A DNA stretch of 64,000 nt. Origin: Pterobdella sp. o SKG-2022 (taxonomy: Eukaryota; Annelida; Clitellata; Hirudinida; Piscicolidae). Below the pieces are notes generated by a model. It ran no database searches. It was not told the DNA's origin and saw only the letters and a program-made list of their open reading frames with translations. Made by a program: the position numbers and the translations under genes. Positions within the stretch are counted from its first letter, which is position 1; each line of letters opens with the position of its first letter. Location: assembly GCA_964035795.1 (NCBI GenBank), contig OZ038326.1:5321062-5385061 (forward strand). Direction: 5' to 3'. Positions 1 to 14,600 of the stretch are shown here, one piece after another.

Positions 1-502
1 ATCATATTTTGTTGTTTTATAAAACAAATATATAACCATCGATAAGATGGAATTACTGTAGAAACACAACTGTGCAGCATATTTGGAACGGATAAATGAT
101 GCTGCAGCCAATCAACTCCTCACACGCTTCGTTGCGTTATATGAGGGTTCTCGTTGTAAGAAACTGTGAGATAAGTTGGTCACCAGATCTCCAAATTAAA
201 TTTAACTGGGCAGAAACTAGATTTTGAAAAAAAACTACTGCATTTGGAGCAATTTTTTTAAACAATTTCTTTTGTTGATAGAAAAAATTTCAAAAGTTAT
301 CTGTTATCTGTTTGGTCTTTTTTGATCTATGCTTGAAAGTTTATTTATGTTAGTTTGTGTTCTCTTAAGTTGGTTGATGAAAAGTTTTGGAATAAAAAAA
401 ATTACAGCTTTAATTATAAAACATCAAAAGCTCATATGCTTCAAGTCTATTCATAAAAATGCAAACACACACAAAAATAAACATACACACACAAACACAC
501 AG
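1..502. other. Upstream flank or intron of the first gene
   Basis: AT-rich sequence with no convincing exon. It ends in a CA-rich tract (about 465-501) that supplies the acceptor of the exon at 503. Frames running into the exon from upstream use this low-complexity tract and are not likely to be coding. Confidence 0.4.
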
Positions 503-3500
503 GGAGACAAACTGATGAGACTGCCATGTCAATTCGTGGGCACAGACAAGCTATTGGATAGCTTTTATGGGGAAGAGGGGCCTGATGAAGTGTTGAAGAG
601 GGGCAAGTTGATGACGGCTGAAGAATACCTGGAGTTGTACATATCTGACAAGGGGAAGAAAGGGATGGACCAGTTTGATGTGGGTGGTGATGTATTTTTT
701 ATTTTTTATTAATGTTTTGATTTTTTTATTTATGTTTTTTTAATATTATTCAATTTTTTTTGTTTTAATTGAAGTATTTTATCGATTTTTTCATGCACTC
801 AAAAATGATTTTTTTATTCTTATTTTTGGCTGGTAATCATGGTTTCATAGAACTTGGGAAATTTCCAATCATTTCACTTTTACAGGGTGGTTCAAACCAT
901 CTACCAAACAAAACATCACCATTAAATACCTACCATTCTACTTAGCAATTTTTAAACCCAAAGAGCTCAAATAATAATCTAAAATAGAGCTAGTAAAAAA
1001 GTTATCACTCAAATAATCCGGATCATGAAACTAATCTGCAAATTGAGCTGCGAAAAGATGCTTAGAATAAGAAAGTAGGATTATTATTATGTGACCATCA
1101 CAAGCATGTTTTCTGAGCATACAAATATATTTGCTCTGCATATTATATTCAAAACGTTGAACTTTTTTTATTTTTAGTTTATACTTCCATATTTCAGATT
1201 TTAGCTTTGTTATTTTAGGTTTTTTTGATTAAATATTTGAGCTATTCTCGCTTGTTTTTTTTTCTTTATAAATAAATTAGTTTTTATACCAAATTACTGA
1301 AAAACTTCACTTTCATATCAAATATTTGTTGTAAAAAGTAACCTAAACACTGCTCAAGCAATTTTTTCCAAAAAACTCAACCGACAAACTGAGCTCTCAC
1401 TCACTATAAAACCTCATTCAACAGCATCAACAACAAATAATAACGCATACATCCAGTTATAGAACCAACTTATCCATTCAAATTACTAAAGAGTATTTTT
1501 CAATTACCAACTCAACATTATATGATCAACCCATCTAGTCATAAAACTGAATCATCCATTTAAAATTGAAAAATATTATTTCTATCCTGACCATACAATC
1601 AGTCTATCTAGTTACAAAACACATTTATTTAATTATCTTAAAAAAAAATTTTTAATTAATACTTCAAAAAAATGTATCTAGATACAAAACTAATTCATAT
1701 ATTCACCACACAAAAAACCACCTCGACACCCTGCCAGTTTGACCACCCCAGTTGCCCTTCGTCTCACGCCAACAAGCACAGGCATATTTCTGTGACTCCT
1801 AATGGTTTGTGCCTTTGAATCTTAAAAGTTATTTCAAAGTAAAATTCAATGATTCAAATCTTTCAATCTTAAGCATTATTTTGAGTGATAACTGGTGTGA
1901 GCTTTAAAAATCTTCATCCTAACTTTCTAGAGATTTATTAATGTATTTTCAATAAATAATTCTTCAAAATGATCTGGTTGATTTATAAGATTTTGATTTT
2001 TATATTATGACAAAAAAAACTCAAATTTTTTTAATATTTTGCCTTATAATTAAACGTTGCATAGTTATTCATTTTTTTCTAGAATGTGTTGAAAACTCAT
2101 AAATTAGGGAAAAGTTTTTCGAAATTTTAAATCTGTTCATAGATTTACAAAAGTTTGATTTTATTTATTGGCCTAATTCTATGTTAATCCCAACTGTGCG
2201 ATTTCAGCTTAAAAGTTTTTTTCTCTGTTTTCTTATAACACCAAGCTTTTCATAAGAGTCTGACATTTGAAGTATATATCAATACAATACAGAAGATTGG
2301 GACCCTTGCGAATGTTGGATTAATGAACTAATGAAAAATTATTTTTTCATTTTTTTTACCAAATTTTTTAAAATATTTTCTAATGAATCAAAATCATTTT
2401 TATAACTCAACTTAATAAAACTCAATAAAAAATGAAATATTCTGAATATTCTCCTATATAAAACAAATACATGTCGAAAATTCTAACTGTTTATGCTTAA
2501 TAAACGTGTTAAATTTTTTCATGATATTGACTTTAACTTTGACAAATTCGAAGTAGTATTATACTTATAAGCCAGGCTCCATGTTTTTGATACTAACTTC
2601 GTTGGGGAGTATTTTATCCGTAAGTTTGTATAATGCAGTCTTAAATCTGTAGAAAACACTAAAATGCTATATTTAAATTTAATTCAGAAATCTTAAATAG
2701 AATCTCTTTCTATCTTGATCACATTTTTATCTGTGAAACGGGTTGTGGCTTTATTGAATGATGCATATGCCATTGTCAACTTGAGTGGGTGTCCAAGAAA
2801 ATATGAACGAAAATTTTTATTAAATCACGAAAAAACTAAATTAAATGTTATAAAAAAGTGTATTCATCTTCCTATATGACCAAAAAAATTGTGTAATATA
2901 TTAACTGCGGAAAAAATTTGTTTCATTTAAATGAATACAATTACCTCGTGTTGCCTTGAGTCAATGCTTAAAGGATAAATGCCATTCAAAACTACACACA
3001 GGAACGACAAAAACCACTACAACATCGCTATCTTCATCATCGTTTAACCCTCACTTCAACCCCCATCGCAACATTAGTAACAGTAACAGTAACGAAGACA
3101 ACACAGAAGAGCTAAGAATATCGTGTGAAGAAGACAACGATGATGATTATGATATGGGAGTTGATTGTGTCAACATGCAAGCTGATGTTGTGAGTTATTC
3201 GAAGGTTAAAAAATCAAGTTTCCTCGACAAGCAAAACCACCACACAAACTATCTTCGTAATAACACTACGAATTATGGGCCCAATTACTACGGAGATGAG
3301 TATAACCAAAAGAATAAAGGGCAAAAAGATCAGGCTGATGAAGATGTGAGTACCAATGGCGTTATATCGTGTTTCTTCATTTAAAATAAATCAAAGATTC
3401 TATATATTTGAATAAAAAAATTATTTATTCTGTGTATTAAACACTAATTGACATTGAGTAATTTCGTAACTGATGATTCTCTAAAAATAATTCTCTATTT

Positions 3501-6500
3501 TTGGTTATTCTAAGCACATTCCATGCGCAATATCATTTGAATTGTATTATTTGTTATTAACCATTGAAGACATCCCAAGAAAACTATCTCAAACCAAAGT
3601 CCGATTCAGTTTCTTATTTGGAGTTGCTAGGAGGTTTGAACTTATCGACATTTTTTTTCCTAGTTGTGTCTATTGCTTACATTTTTCTATCTAGTTGCGT
3701 TTTTTTTCTACTTTTTTCTATTCAGTTGTGTCTATATTTTACATTTTTCTACCTAGTTTTTTGTATTTTCTATAGATTCTTATGTTTTGACGTTTATTTT
3801 TCATTGGTTTCTATTCAATTTTGTTTATTTTTGTTTTTTTTTATCTACTTTCAATTACTTTCTCCAAATTTTTATTTACTTGTATTCTGCTTAAGTTTTC
3901 TGTATTGGTTGAATATTTATCTTTCATCCACTTCTCAGCGTGCGTTTAAGAATATCATTCTTCTGAGACATAATGCATAAATTTTCTGTTCAAAAGTATA
4001 ATTTCCATAAATAATAAAGTATTAAAAAATCCATATTTTTTAGTTTAATTTTTGAATTATTAGTTAGACCCCGCTTTACAGCACACTTATCATTTATAAT
4101 ATCATAATAATTTGATAACATCATGTTGCTGTTAAGTATGGAGTGCTTTAAGAAGTTTTTATGACGTAATAAAAAAAAAGATAAACGGAAAAGTGGGAGT
4201 GGCGATCATTTTTTAAGCATGATCTTTTTATTATGCATAATAATGGTTATTATTGGGTTATTTGGGGAGTTATTTTTAGTTCATTATGTAATTTTTTATT
4301 GTAAGTTTATATATTTTCTCATAAAATATTCAATTTTTTTTTAATTTAAGTTTTTTAATTTATTTTTTATATATTCATTTACTTCTCCATTTATTTATTA
4401 TCTATATTATATTGAATTATTTTTATCTTACTTGTTACAAAGCATTTACTACCTCATCCTTCATTGCACAAACTCAGATGAGGACCATAAAGTAGTCGAT
4501 ATGAACAAAGCTAACAGCATGGCGACTGATGCACATTCCAAATCAATAACAATGATCAACGTGGAGTACTGTGAATGCGATATCGATAACAAAAAAGTTT
4601 CTCCAAACAAATACGTCAATCTTGGTGGTAAACAAGACAAAGATGAGAATGATAATTATACAAATTACCTAAAAAAAAGTTCTGAAAATAACTCTTGGCA
4701 AAAATTTTCTGATAAAATGCATGAGAAAAAATGCCTAGAAGAAAATTCAAAGAACGATAAACTTTTCATATCGAAAGCTTTCGATAAATCGAATAATTGT
4801 CAAAATAATAGTCATAAGTTTTCTGAAGAAGATGATACCAGCTCTAGTAACAGCTTCAAGAGTAAAAGGTATAATAACAAAAATTATTATGAGTATGTAA
4901 ATTAAATGAATTATTTTCAATCTCTTAGTTAAAGGTCTATTATCTTTTAGTACAAATTTTTTTTGATTAAATTTTTTTTGCACTTAATTAACTTTTTGAA
5001 ACTAAATGAATTCTTTGAATAAATTTTTTGAGTTTTTTTTTTGGAATATTTTTAATTAATGCCTAAAAATCTTTTTGCAAACCATTATTTTTATTTTTTG
5101 ATTTCATTTATTTTTTACCTTTTTAGTACTTTCGAAAACACCTTCAACGTACCGATTCTTCAGCGCCTGCACGACCAACAAATGAGACAACTTAACCTGA
5201 GGCAAAAAAGTTCTTGGAACAAACAAAAAAAAATGTCATTTTTCGATCAAAACAAAAAGAAAAACTTAGAAAAATCATTTCTCAATGGGTGAGAAAAAGT
5301 GTTTCATACATTGTTCAAGTTTTAGAAGTTTTAGTTATCATAGAAAGAATTCATAACTAGAATAATGGGTAGGTCTACCAGCCAATAAGAGATGTAGATT
5401 AGAACTTCTTTGTGATTATTGTGTCAAATGCTTTATAATAATACTAAGCTGGTATTGAGATTATGGTAAATAACTTCTATATCGGAATTAAATTAAATTT
5501 AGATGTTTAACTAAACTAGCCTGTTAACAAAAACGATTTGAATCAAACACTTTTATTAATAAAATAATAATTCGAAGCTTGAACTCACATTATCAAGTAT
5601 ACAAACTTAAAGACAAACTTAAAGGGGGTCTTTTTGTATACTTGATTATGTGAGTTCAACTTACGAAAAGCTTCGGATTATTATCCAATTAATAAAAGTG
5701 TTTGATTCAAATCGTTTTTAAATTTAGGTGTATTGGACAAGTTTATAATTGCAAAATCTTAATGAATGTTGAAAAATTTGAAAGTATATATAATTTTGAA
5801 AAAGAAATTTTTTCTTGGGAATTTAATTTTGTGTGGTTTAAATGAGAAGTTTTATTTTCTACTCGCAAAATAGAATAGTTAAATAATTGGCTCTTTAAAA
5901 AATCTATGAAAAATTGATAAAAAATCAATTTTAAAATATTGAAGAAATATCAATTGAATCTAATTATTAATATTAGATATTTTGGGAACAAAAATATTTA
6001 TTTAATATTTAAAAATGAGCATAAAAAATTATCGTTTATCAACAAATATTAATTAAGCTCATTTAATCAAATATTGGTAAAAAATAATAATATTAAATAT
6101 TAAAAAATATACCACACAAACACTGAGAGATAGTGGTTAAAAGTGCGGATAGATAATGATTGAAAACACTAATGAATGATGGAATGGTGATTAACCAATT
6201 TTAAACCGCCCATCCCTGAAGTTCGGAGCAAGATTCGCAGACGATTTTGCAACAGTTTTTTGAGCAACACCACGAACAACAACAATACTTCCACTTCAGC
6301 ATCCAACAACAACAGAAAAAACTACTACAAAACTCCAAGAGTGACACGATGGAAGAAAGTAACAATGATGACAATTTCTTCTACAAAAAACCAAAAAATC
6401 AATCGTCGAAAAACACTTTATCTGGAAGCAAATCATTCCACGTGCCACGACCAAAAAACGTGTCCAAACAAAAATCCCATATTCATGCGTTGGCTCTTAA

Positions 6501-7008
6501 GAAAGCCAGTCTGTCATCAATTCAGTTGGAAGACCAAACAACAGAAAACACGCCGTTCAACCATTTATTATTAGGCCAAAAAAACCCATTACAGCTTCTA
6601 TCGTTGGAATCGCATCTGTTGTTATTTCTTCAAAACGAGCCTCTTCTTTCCACGCCTAGTCTACCATCATCTTCAAAAATCCAAACCAACTACTCGAAAC
6701 TCTCACCAATGCAGCAACACTTACAGCAGCAGATCCACCAACAACACCAGCAACTACAGAGTACTTTAAAGTTGAGCAACAACGAAAAGTATTTGAGTGA
6801 TGGTAGGGAGGCTGAACAGGCGGGAAGAGTAAGGCATTCATACCCAGTCCCCCAGAACATCAATAAGGATATACTAAAGAAATATATTTTTGATTGTAAA
6901 GAACACAATGTAGAAAGAAACTTTTTGTCGCTCCAACAAAACAACAAAAAAAATACAAATTTTAAAAAGCATGTACGTAATAATAAACAGACAGAGACCA
7001 ATGTTTAA
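503..7008 (+). CDS. Unrecognised multi-exon protein, Asn/Ser/Gln-rich (5' partial)
   Basis: I do not recognise this gene. Exons joined by good splice sites and matching phase are 503-679, 2974-3345, 3570-3633, 4478-4868 and 5127-5288; a last exon begins near 6229 or 6241 and its longest frame stops at 7008. The first exon encodes a compact stretch (LMTAEEYLELYISDKGKKG) that looks like a folded or helical segment. The next exons are rich in Asn, Ser, Asp and Lys, and the last is rich in Gln and Leu, so most of the protein is probably disordered. The 5' end lies outside the window or in an unseen exon. The join from 5288 (phase 2) into the longest frame of the last exon does not keep phase: either a small exon lies between, or a shorter frame ending near 6574 is used. 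No domain or location can be named. Confidence 0.5.
680..2973. other. Intron 1 of the first gene
   Basis: About 2.3 kb of AT-rich intron between matching phase-0 splice sites. I see no gene, LINE or structured repeat in it. Confidence 0.45.
5530..5720. repeat. Fold-back element (complete copy)
   Basis: ACGATTTGAATCAAACACTT plus TTATTAAT at the left recurs as the exact complement at the right end (AAAGTGTTTGATTCAAATCG). Inside, TCGAAGCTTGAACTCACATT mirrors TTCAACTTACGAAAAGCTTC, and AAACTTAAAGACAAACTTAA lies at the centre. It is in the first gene's last intron. Confidence 0.85.
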
Positions 7009-8590
7009 GTTGGGCGATGTTATATAAAATGCTGTAGCAACTGATTATATGTCGTTTTATTTGACTTGTTTCAAAAGACTGAACGTTTGAAATAAAATAT
7101 TTGTGATTTGACATTGTTAAAGTGGTTTAAAAACATCTGTATAAAACATAAAGGTATTAAGATACTTAATTAGTTTTGAATCGATTTTCATTATATTGGA
7201 AATAAAAAAGCTTCTCGTTACGTAGCATTCATTATTGAATCAATTAATTTGAGGAGAGTTATTGCTCAAACAAGTGATTTCTGCTCAAAAAAAACTTTCG
7301 TTTGGAAATGACAAAATTGTTTTCACCAAAAAAAAAATTTTGCATCAAAAAAACTTCAACAAAATTTTCTTAAATAAATAGACTTATGTTTAATTCAACA
7401 GGGCAAAAAAATTTATGGAACCACGTTGGAAAAATCTCAACTTTATTAAATCAGCTTTAGGAAAAGTATCATATAATTGTATAAATATAGGGTATACATA
7501 GTTTTTCCAAGACATCTTGTATCAATTTTTCGTCAATTGTTCTGCAATAACTTCACAAAGAGGCAAATTTAACTTTGAAAGTTAACTTTGTCAAAAATTT
7601 TTAGTTTGAATGAAAAAAGCATTAGAAGAATTGCCTTATTTTATGAAATTATTTTGAGACAATAAGCTATGTATAAGAAATCAACATTAAGAAATTCTTG
7701 TGGCCAGGCTATGTGGCAGTTCATGGGAAGTTGATTACTAAAAGAAGAGCCCTATGTATTGCTGGATGTGAAATCGCTCCATTGTTTTATATCGAATGTT
7801 CATCTTATTAAGTTTTCATTTTATTATTTAAATTCAGAAATAGCCATAAACATCGGGAGTTTTTATAGAAAATAAAATATAAAATTTTATTCTTACTTAC
7901 TTACTAAAAGCAATAAATGTCCATTAATTATATGGTACATCAATTAATCAGTTTTCAAAATACTCCAGGCTCCGACCATTTCCCAAAGAACTATCAGTTG
8001 CTGTATTCTGCTTTCGAAGTTTTTGAATATGTTTTATGTTTAAATAAAATTTTGAAATTTGTTTATCAAGTTTATTGTTTAAATAAAATTTTTGAAGAAA
8101 GAGTTTCATTGGATTTACTTTTAGGAAAAAAAAGTTATTATTGTGAGAATAAAAAGTAATTATAAGCTATGCTTCTAACTTCCTGAAAATGTTTCACAAA
8201 GTTTAAAAAATAACTTTTCGAGAATTTTTATTTTTTTTTAATTTTTTAAATGGTCGAAACTTTAAAACTAAATTTTGAATATTTTATTAAAATTATAAAA
8301 AGCAATGTTTGAGCAATGAAAAGTATTTTTAATATAACCTTTCATTTTTCAAAGCCTATGATTGGTCCAATTTAAAACAGCTTTATGCTGCTTGGAACTT
8401 CTTTTTTGTCTTATCTACAATATTTCTATAACCCAAAAAAAAGAAAAAAACGTTTTTTTCATGTATAAAAAAACTTCAATTAAACAATTAAATGTTAATT
8501 TTTGGTTAAACTTAATGTTTTAAATACAATAAAATAAATTTAACTTTTGTGAGTAGTAATATCGGAAAATGATAATTATACGATTTAAAA
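7009..8590. other. Intergenic, first gene to ubiquilin
   Basis: AT-rich spacer holding the 3' flank of the first gene and the promoter side of ubiquilin. A frame at 7917-8159 has no homology I recognise and no flanking splice pattern. Confidence 0.4.
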
Positions 8591-8601
8591 ATGGCGGATA
8601 C
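8586..8601 (+). promoter_or_regulatory. YY1-like word overlapping the ubiquilin start codon
   Basis: The start codon lies in AAAAATGGCGGAT, which fits the AAnATGGCGG core bound by YY1-type zinc fingers downstream of many animal housekeeping transcription starts. The sequence match is direct; binding is inference. Confidence 0.3.
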
Positions 8602-11600
8602 CGATGTTGGTGATGGCGAGAGCAAAATTAAAGTAACAGTAAAAACTACTAGAGAACACAAAGTTTTGGACATAGCGGCTGATGAACCTATTGTTGATGT
8701 ATACATTTTATTAAATAATTTTTTTTTCAAAATGTTACGACATACACCGTGCTTTTTGCGTTTTCATAATGAATATAATTTCATTTGTTAAAATTTTAAT
8801 TATTTTTATTTTTACGTGATAGTTAAGGGAAAAGGTTTCGGAACTTTTTGAGACAAGAAAAGAGTTGGTATGTTTGATTTTTGCTGGCAAAATTCTAAAA
8901 GATGGTGATTGTGTTAGTCAGCATGGTATCAAGGATGGCGTGGTAATTCATTTAGTGGTCAGGAACTCAAATACCCAATCCTCTACTGTCTCTCAACCCA
9001 CAACTACACAAAATGTACTTTATTTGGTTTCAAGATTCATGTTATGTTGAAATTTAATAATTTCTTCATTCATTTTGAAATGATAAAATAATTTTCAAAA
9101 CCAAACTTATTTATACTTTCTAATGAACTTTGTCAATTAGACCTTTAAACTTATTTTTCAATACTCATAAAATTCAAACAAATATTGCAGACGACCTCAA
9201 CAACCACATCTGCGCCACTTGGGGGAAACAACACAGACCCCTTCGGTTTCAATATTTTGGACATGTTGGGTAGTGGGGGCAGAGAGAACATGTTTGATAC
9301 AACAAATCTTAGAAGACAGGTTGGCCTTAGTATTCATTAAATCTATTTCAAAAACTTGAAGAAAATAATTTATAAACTACATTATTATATCATTAAACTA
9401 AGTTTCAAGATGGCCATTATATTCTATTCTATTCACATTTTTATGGGGTCTAAACTAATCAAATTAACACCAACTACATCACTTTCAGATGCTAAGCAAC
9501 CCAGCAATGATGCGTCAAATAATGGACTCTCCACTCATACAGAACATTCTCTCAGATCCTGAAGTTATTAGACATTTTTTCACCAACAACCCAGAGGTCC
9601 AAGCTCTTATGGAGGTTAGTGTATTCATCACCTACTTGAAGATGTGTATATTATAAAGACTATAACTTTACTATACGGTCTGTTATAATAATTTAAAAAT
9701 TTTATTATAGTGGTATTTAGTCTATTGAATTCTAAGGTAATAATATTTTTTATGTAGTGCTTAGGATTTTTAATTCCATTAAAAACCCTTCTTAAATTCG
9801 AAAATTTTTTTATGTATTATATAATGTCAAAAAAGTATGTACTACATAATGATACAGTAGTTATGAGAATGTTTCCAAACATTTTAATGACTTGCATTTA
9901 TAAATTTTTCCATGAATTCACAGAGGAATCCAGAACTTTCTCAAATCTTCAACAACCCCGAGATGCTGAGACAGGTTGGCATATAAATACTTCTTCACCT
10001 GCTTTTCATTGCCACTTATTAAATATTTTTGTAACCCTTACTTATTGTATAAGAGTCATGGAATATTCAATGGTTAAAAATGGCTTAATCAGTGGTATAT
10101 GCTAAGTGATGCCTCAAAACAGATAGTGGAGATGACACGGAACCCAGCCATGTTCCAGGAGATGATGAGAAACCAGGATCGAGCCATGTCCAACCTTGAG
10201 GTTGCTGATATTAATACTGTTTTAATATTTTGTATAGTATTATTGAAGATGCAAAATTAATTTTTTTTAGTTTTTTTCTATTTTTTATTCATCTATGTTG
10301 TTATCATTGTATTTTCAATAATGTTGTGTAATTTAGTTTGCTAAAATTATTTTTTTCACTGTATAACATTAAGATTATTCTATGATTTCCACTGCAAAAT
10401 TTCATCCACTAAGCCTTCATCTTGATGAAAGATATGATTAATAAGTGATTAATCTTGATTATATAATCACCTAGCACTTCAATATGGAGATCACATTTAT
10501 TAAAATTATCAACAAAACCTCAATAATTAGTATTATCTACCAAAAAGAGCTTTTTTAGAATTATAATATTAAGCGTTTTCCAATAATATCTTTGAAATAA
10601 CAATCTTTTCTCATTTTCTATTATTATTATTCAAGTGATTAGTGATTTTAATCATTGAAGAAGAATTATTACAATTCATTGCAACTTTTCCATTTATACT
10701 TCACTTCAACATTATCACTTTATCCTTATTAATACCAACACCCACCACATCAGAGCATTCCAGGAGGCTTCGGAGCCCTGCAGAGGATGTACACAGAGAT
10801 TCAGGAGCCCATGCTGAATGCTGCCACTGAAAGTCTCGTTGGCAATCCCTTTGCCTCTCTAGGTTGGTTCCTTGAGGCTTATGGTTGGGATCATGTATGT
10901 GTTCAAGTGTATAGCTTATGGTGTTTTAGTGGGGAATAATGTCATAATGTGGTTGTATTTAAATGTAGTTTTTTTTGTATTTTTTTAAAATATAATATAT
11001 TTTTGTCTTAAAGGATTTGTTTCAACAATACTAGCACACTCATGGAATTTTCATCAATAAAGAAAGTTGTGTTTGATAATGAAATAAATAGACTGACTCA
11101 GTAAGATAAATCTGCTGTATCATCATAGGCTTTTCTAAGTTTATAACATTTTCTAATGATTTCAATTATATTTTTTCAGAGCTTGATAAGTGATTTATAA
11201 TGATTGTCATGAATGGAAGTCAAATGATTAATCAATAAAACTTCAATGTTAAATTCAAAGACTAAATCTATATATTAAGACCCATGCTGAGGCAAAAATG
11301 ATGATAGATTATCATCGCATCTACAACACTCACTACAGGGTCGAACAACACTTCAAGCAATGGCACAAGCAATGCAGGTGTCGAGAACACTGAACCTTTA
11401 CCCAACCCTTGGTCTCCTGCCACATCGAGCAGTGCCACCACTTCAAGCACCCCCTCTCGAGGCAACAACACCAACCCCCTCAATAGTGGTCTAGGTTCGT
11501 GAGCGATGTTTGTTTCACTGGTGTGGGAAACTATGGAGGTTTTGATTAATTGAAATAATGGGTTTTTGATTTATTTATGAATGAATTCATAAAGCCATAA

Positions 11601-14600
11601 TGTTTTCACTGTTTTATTTTTTAATTTGTAGGGTACTATCATGTATATACGTATATCTATCCTTATGCTAACAGGAAGGCAATAAATGATGATGATGCAA
11701 TAAAAACCTGCTATTATATATACGTGGCTCCAAGACTTGCAGTTGATGCGCAAACTTAATCAATCAAATCCTTTTTATAGCCCGTTTTCCTTTACCAAAA
11801 GTTGGGCTTTTTGAAAGTTCTATCTCAAAGTCGCCCTTTCCATTTAAAGCGATCGAGTGGATCCGCACAAATCATGTCTAGCTTTCTTTTATCATTCAAT
11901 ATGAGCTCATTCCAAGTCTTTGGGTCTACCAGACTTCTTGCAAGTATCTAAATCCAACTTTCGCATCTGAGAAATCCAACCCACACTACGCTCTACATGT
12001 CCAAACCACCTCATCCTGCTTGTATGAAGAACTACCTCACCATCCTGAATGCCAAGTTTTGAAAGAAGTGAGTGAGAGCAAACGTTATCATTCGTTTTGA
12101 TGTTGCACATCCAGCGAATCATGGCAAGGTCATTTCATCTAAGGCAGTTCAATGTGGAAACTTTTACAGGCCATGTTTCAGCAGCATGTAACATAGCTCT
12201 TCTGACACAGATTGACTATACACGGCTTCTGATCAATAATGATAAATGACGATTAGCAAGGAGTGCAAGAAGTTGGCGAAATTTAGCCCAGGCACACTTA
12301 CAACGTGTTATTGAAGCAAGCTCACATCCACCACCTGCAGATAACATATCTCTAAGATAGCAGAACTCTGGGACAACTTCCAGTTTTTCATCACCAATCA
12401 TCACTTCCTTCACTAATCTTCCATCAACAGGCCGTGCTGTACCAAGGCAACGATCGCATCGGAAGTTAAGATCCGAAGTTAGAGGGCCTTTTATGCCGCT
12501 GCATTTTTTGTGTACCCATTGCTTGCAGCCTCCACACTGAATAGCATTTCTACCAACACCTGCTTGGCATACACCACAAGGATACTTCCCAGATTTTCTC
12601 AACACATCAAGGTTCGAACCAAAAACCATTAGCTTTGTCTTACCCATATTCACCCCTTTTTTTCCATCTCCGATCTCCATGTTCTCAACTTCACTAATAG
12701 TTCATCCATGGACTGAGCACTTACCATTAAGTCGTCAGAATACAAGATCTCCCAAGGGCAACCTGTACGTAACTCCATAGATAAAGCTTCCAGCAAAATA
12801 ACAAAAAGTAATGGACTAAGAACAGAACCTTGATGGACACCTACCCGAACATCAAACGAGTTGCTATATTCATCACCGACTCTCACCCTACTTCTCACTT
12901 CCTTGTACGCGAATTCTACAATTCTCACAAGCCATTCATCAATTTTGAATTTACGCATACTCCACCAAATCACTTCTAGGATAAATATGGCATCAATTAT
13001 ACCCCGATCTTGCATAAAACCACATTGCATATCATTAATCACCACTCTCCGTCTGATAAAACCTTCCTCTACACGCTCCAAAACCTTCATAACCTTATCA
13101 ATTAACTCCAAACCCCTATTGTTAGACCTGTTTAAAGCATCACCTTTACCCTTATATACACTGACTATATGACTTTCTTGCCACTCAGACGGTATACGGT
13201 TCTCAAAGATGATGTCTTCAATGAGATCTCGAATCATACTAGCACCACTTGAACCTGTGGCCTTGAGCATCTCAGTGACAATACCTGAAGGATTCGCTGC
13301 TTTCCCAAGGCTCATCTTATTAATGGCCTTTTTAACCATTGCTGTAGTGATAGGTTCGCTGGGGCCTTCCAAGGGATAGACTTCAAACAAACCACCTGGA
13401 TTCCATGAAAACTCCACATTGAGAAGGGGCATGTAATGCTCTCTCCATGTTTCTTTTTTGGAGTCAACATCCAGGGACGTTTGGCCATTATTATTTCTCA
13501 CCGGTTTATCCCCAATGACGTCCTGGTTCTCTCGCCGCATTTGCTTAGCCAGTCGATATATCTCAACAGATCTGGAATTGATTTTTTTGAAAGCAATCTT
13601 CTCAGCATCAGTTTTGGCTATGTGTACAGCAAGGTTCAATGCACGTTTAGCCGCCTGGTAAGCATGTCTGTCTCCTCCTGCTTTCCATACTTTGAAACAT
13701 TTGCGTTTGTGGGACACAGCTTGCTGCACCTTGTCATTCATTAATCAAATTGTTTTTCAAGTACTTCCAACGTTCATCCAAAGTTTTACCAGTTTCATTT
13801 CCTTGGATTAATGCATTGAAAAAATTAGAAAATTCAACTTGATTTTCAAAGTCTTTTAGTTTCCAGACTTTTATACGAGGAACAAACCCTCTTTTGGGGT
13901 GGGCATGAGTGCAAACCTTGAAGTCACCAACCACCAGTCTATGCTGTGTTGCACACTTCTGCCCAACAATGACTTTCACATTAGATACCATTTTTCTAAA
14001 ACTTCTCTTATACAATATGTAGTCAATTTGGGTTTTACAATCTCCTGACTGGTATGTAACCAGATGTTCAAATTTCTTCTTGAACCAGGAGTTACCAACA
14101 ACCAGCTCATTGGCAACAGCAAATTCCAGCAGTCTTTCACCTTCATGGTTTCTTTATCTCAAAGCCTGTCCACCATGCACATCCTCAAAAGCAGTAGAGT
14201 GTGATCCTATATGGTCATTCCAGTCTCCACTTATGATTAGCTGTTCTGAAGATGAAACTCTAGCTATGGTGGTTTGAAGCGCATAATAGAATTGATCCAT
14301 ATACACTCTCACTAAGGTTAGCTTGAGGTGCATAAACACTCACAAAAATAAACACAACTGATCCAATTACCATTCGAATGAGAATGATTCTATCTGAGAC
14401 TCTAATCACTTCAAACACTTTCTCCCACCACATCTCAGCCAGTAGAATTCCTACACCACAAGTGCCCTCATCATTTTCACAACCAAAATACTTAGTCTCT
14501 GTCTACAATAAGTTTAAGGTTGATCTTCCAACGAGTCTCTTGTAAACAACACAGATCGACTCTCCTTTTCAACATGGTTTCCCCCACTTCAGAAGCCTTA

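Noticed and set aside
3564..3980. 138-codon hydrophobic frame as a membrane protein
   Set aside because: Only 3570-3633 is an exon; the rest is T-rich intron read as Phe/Leu.
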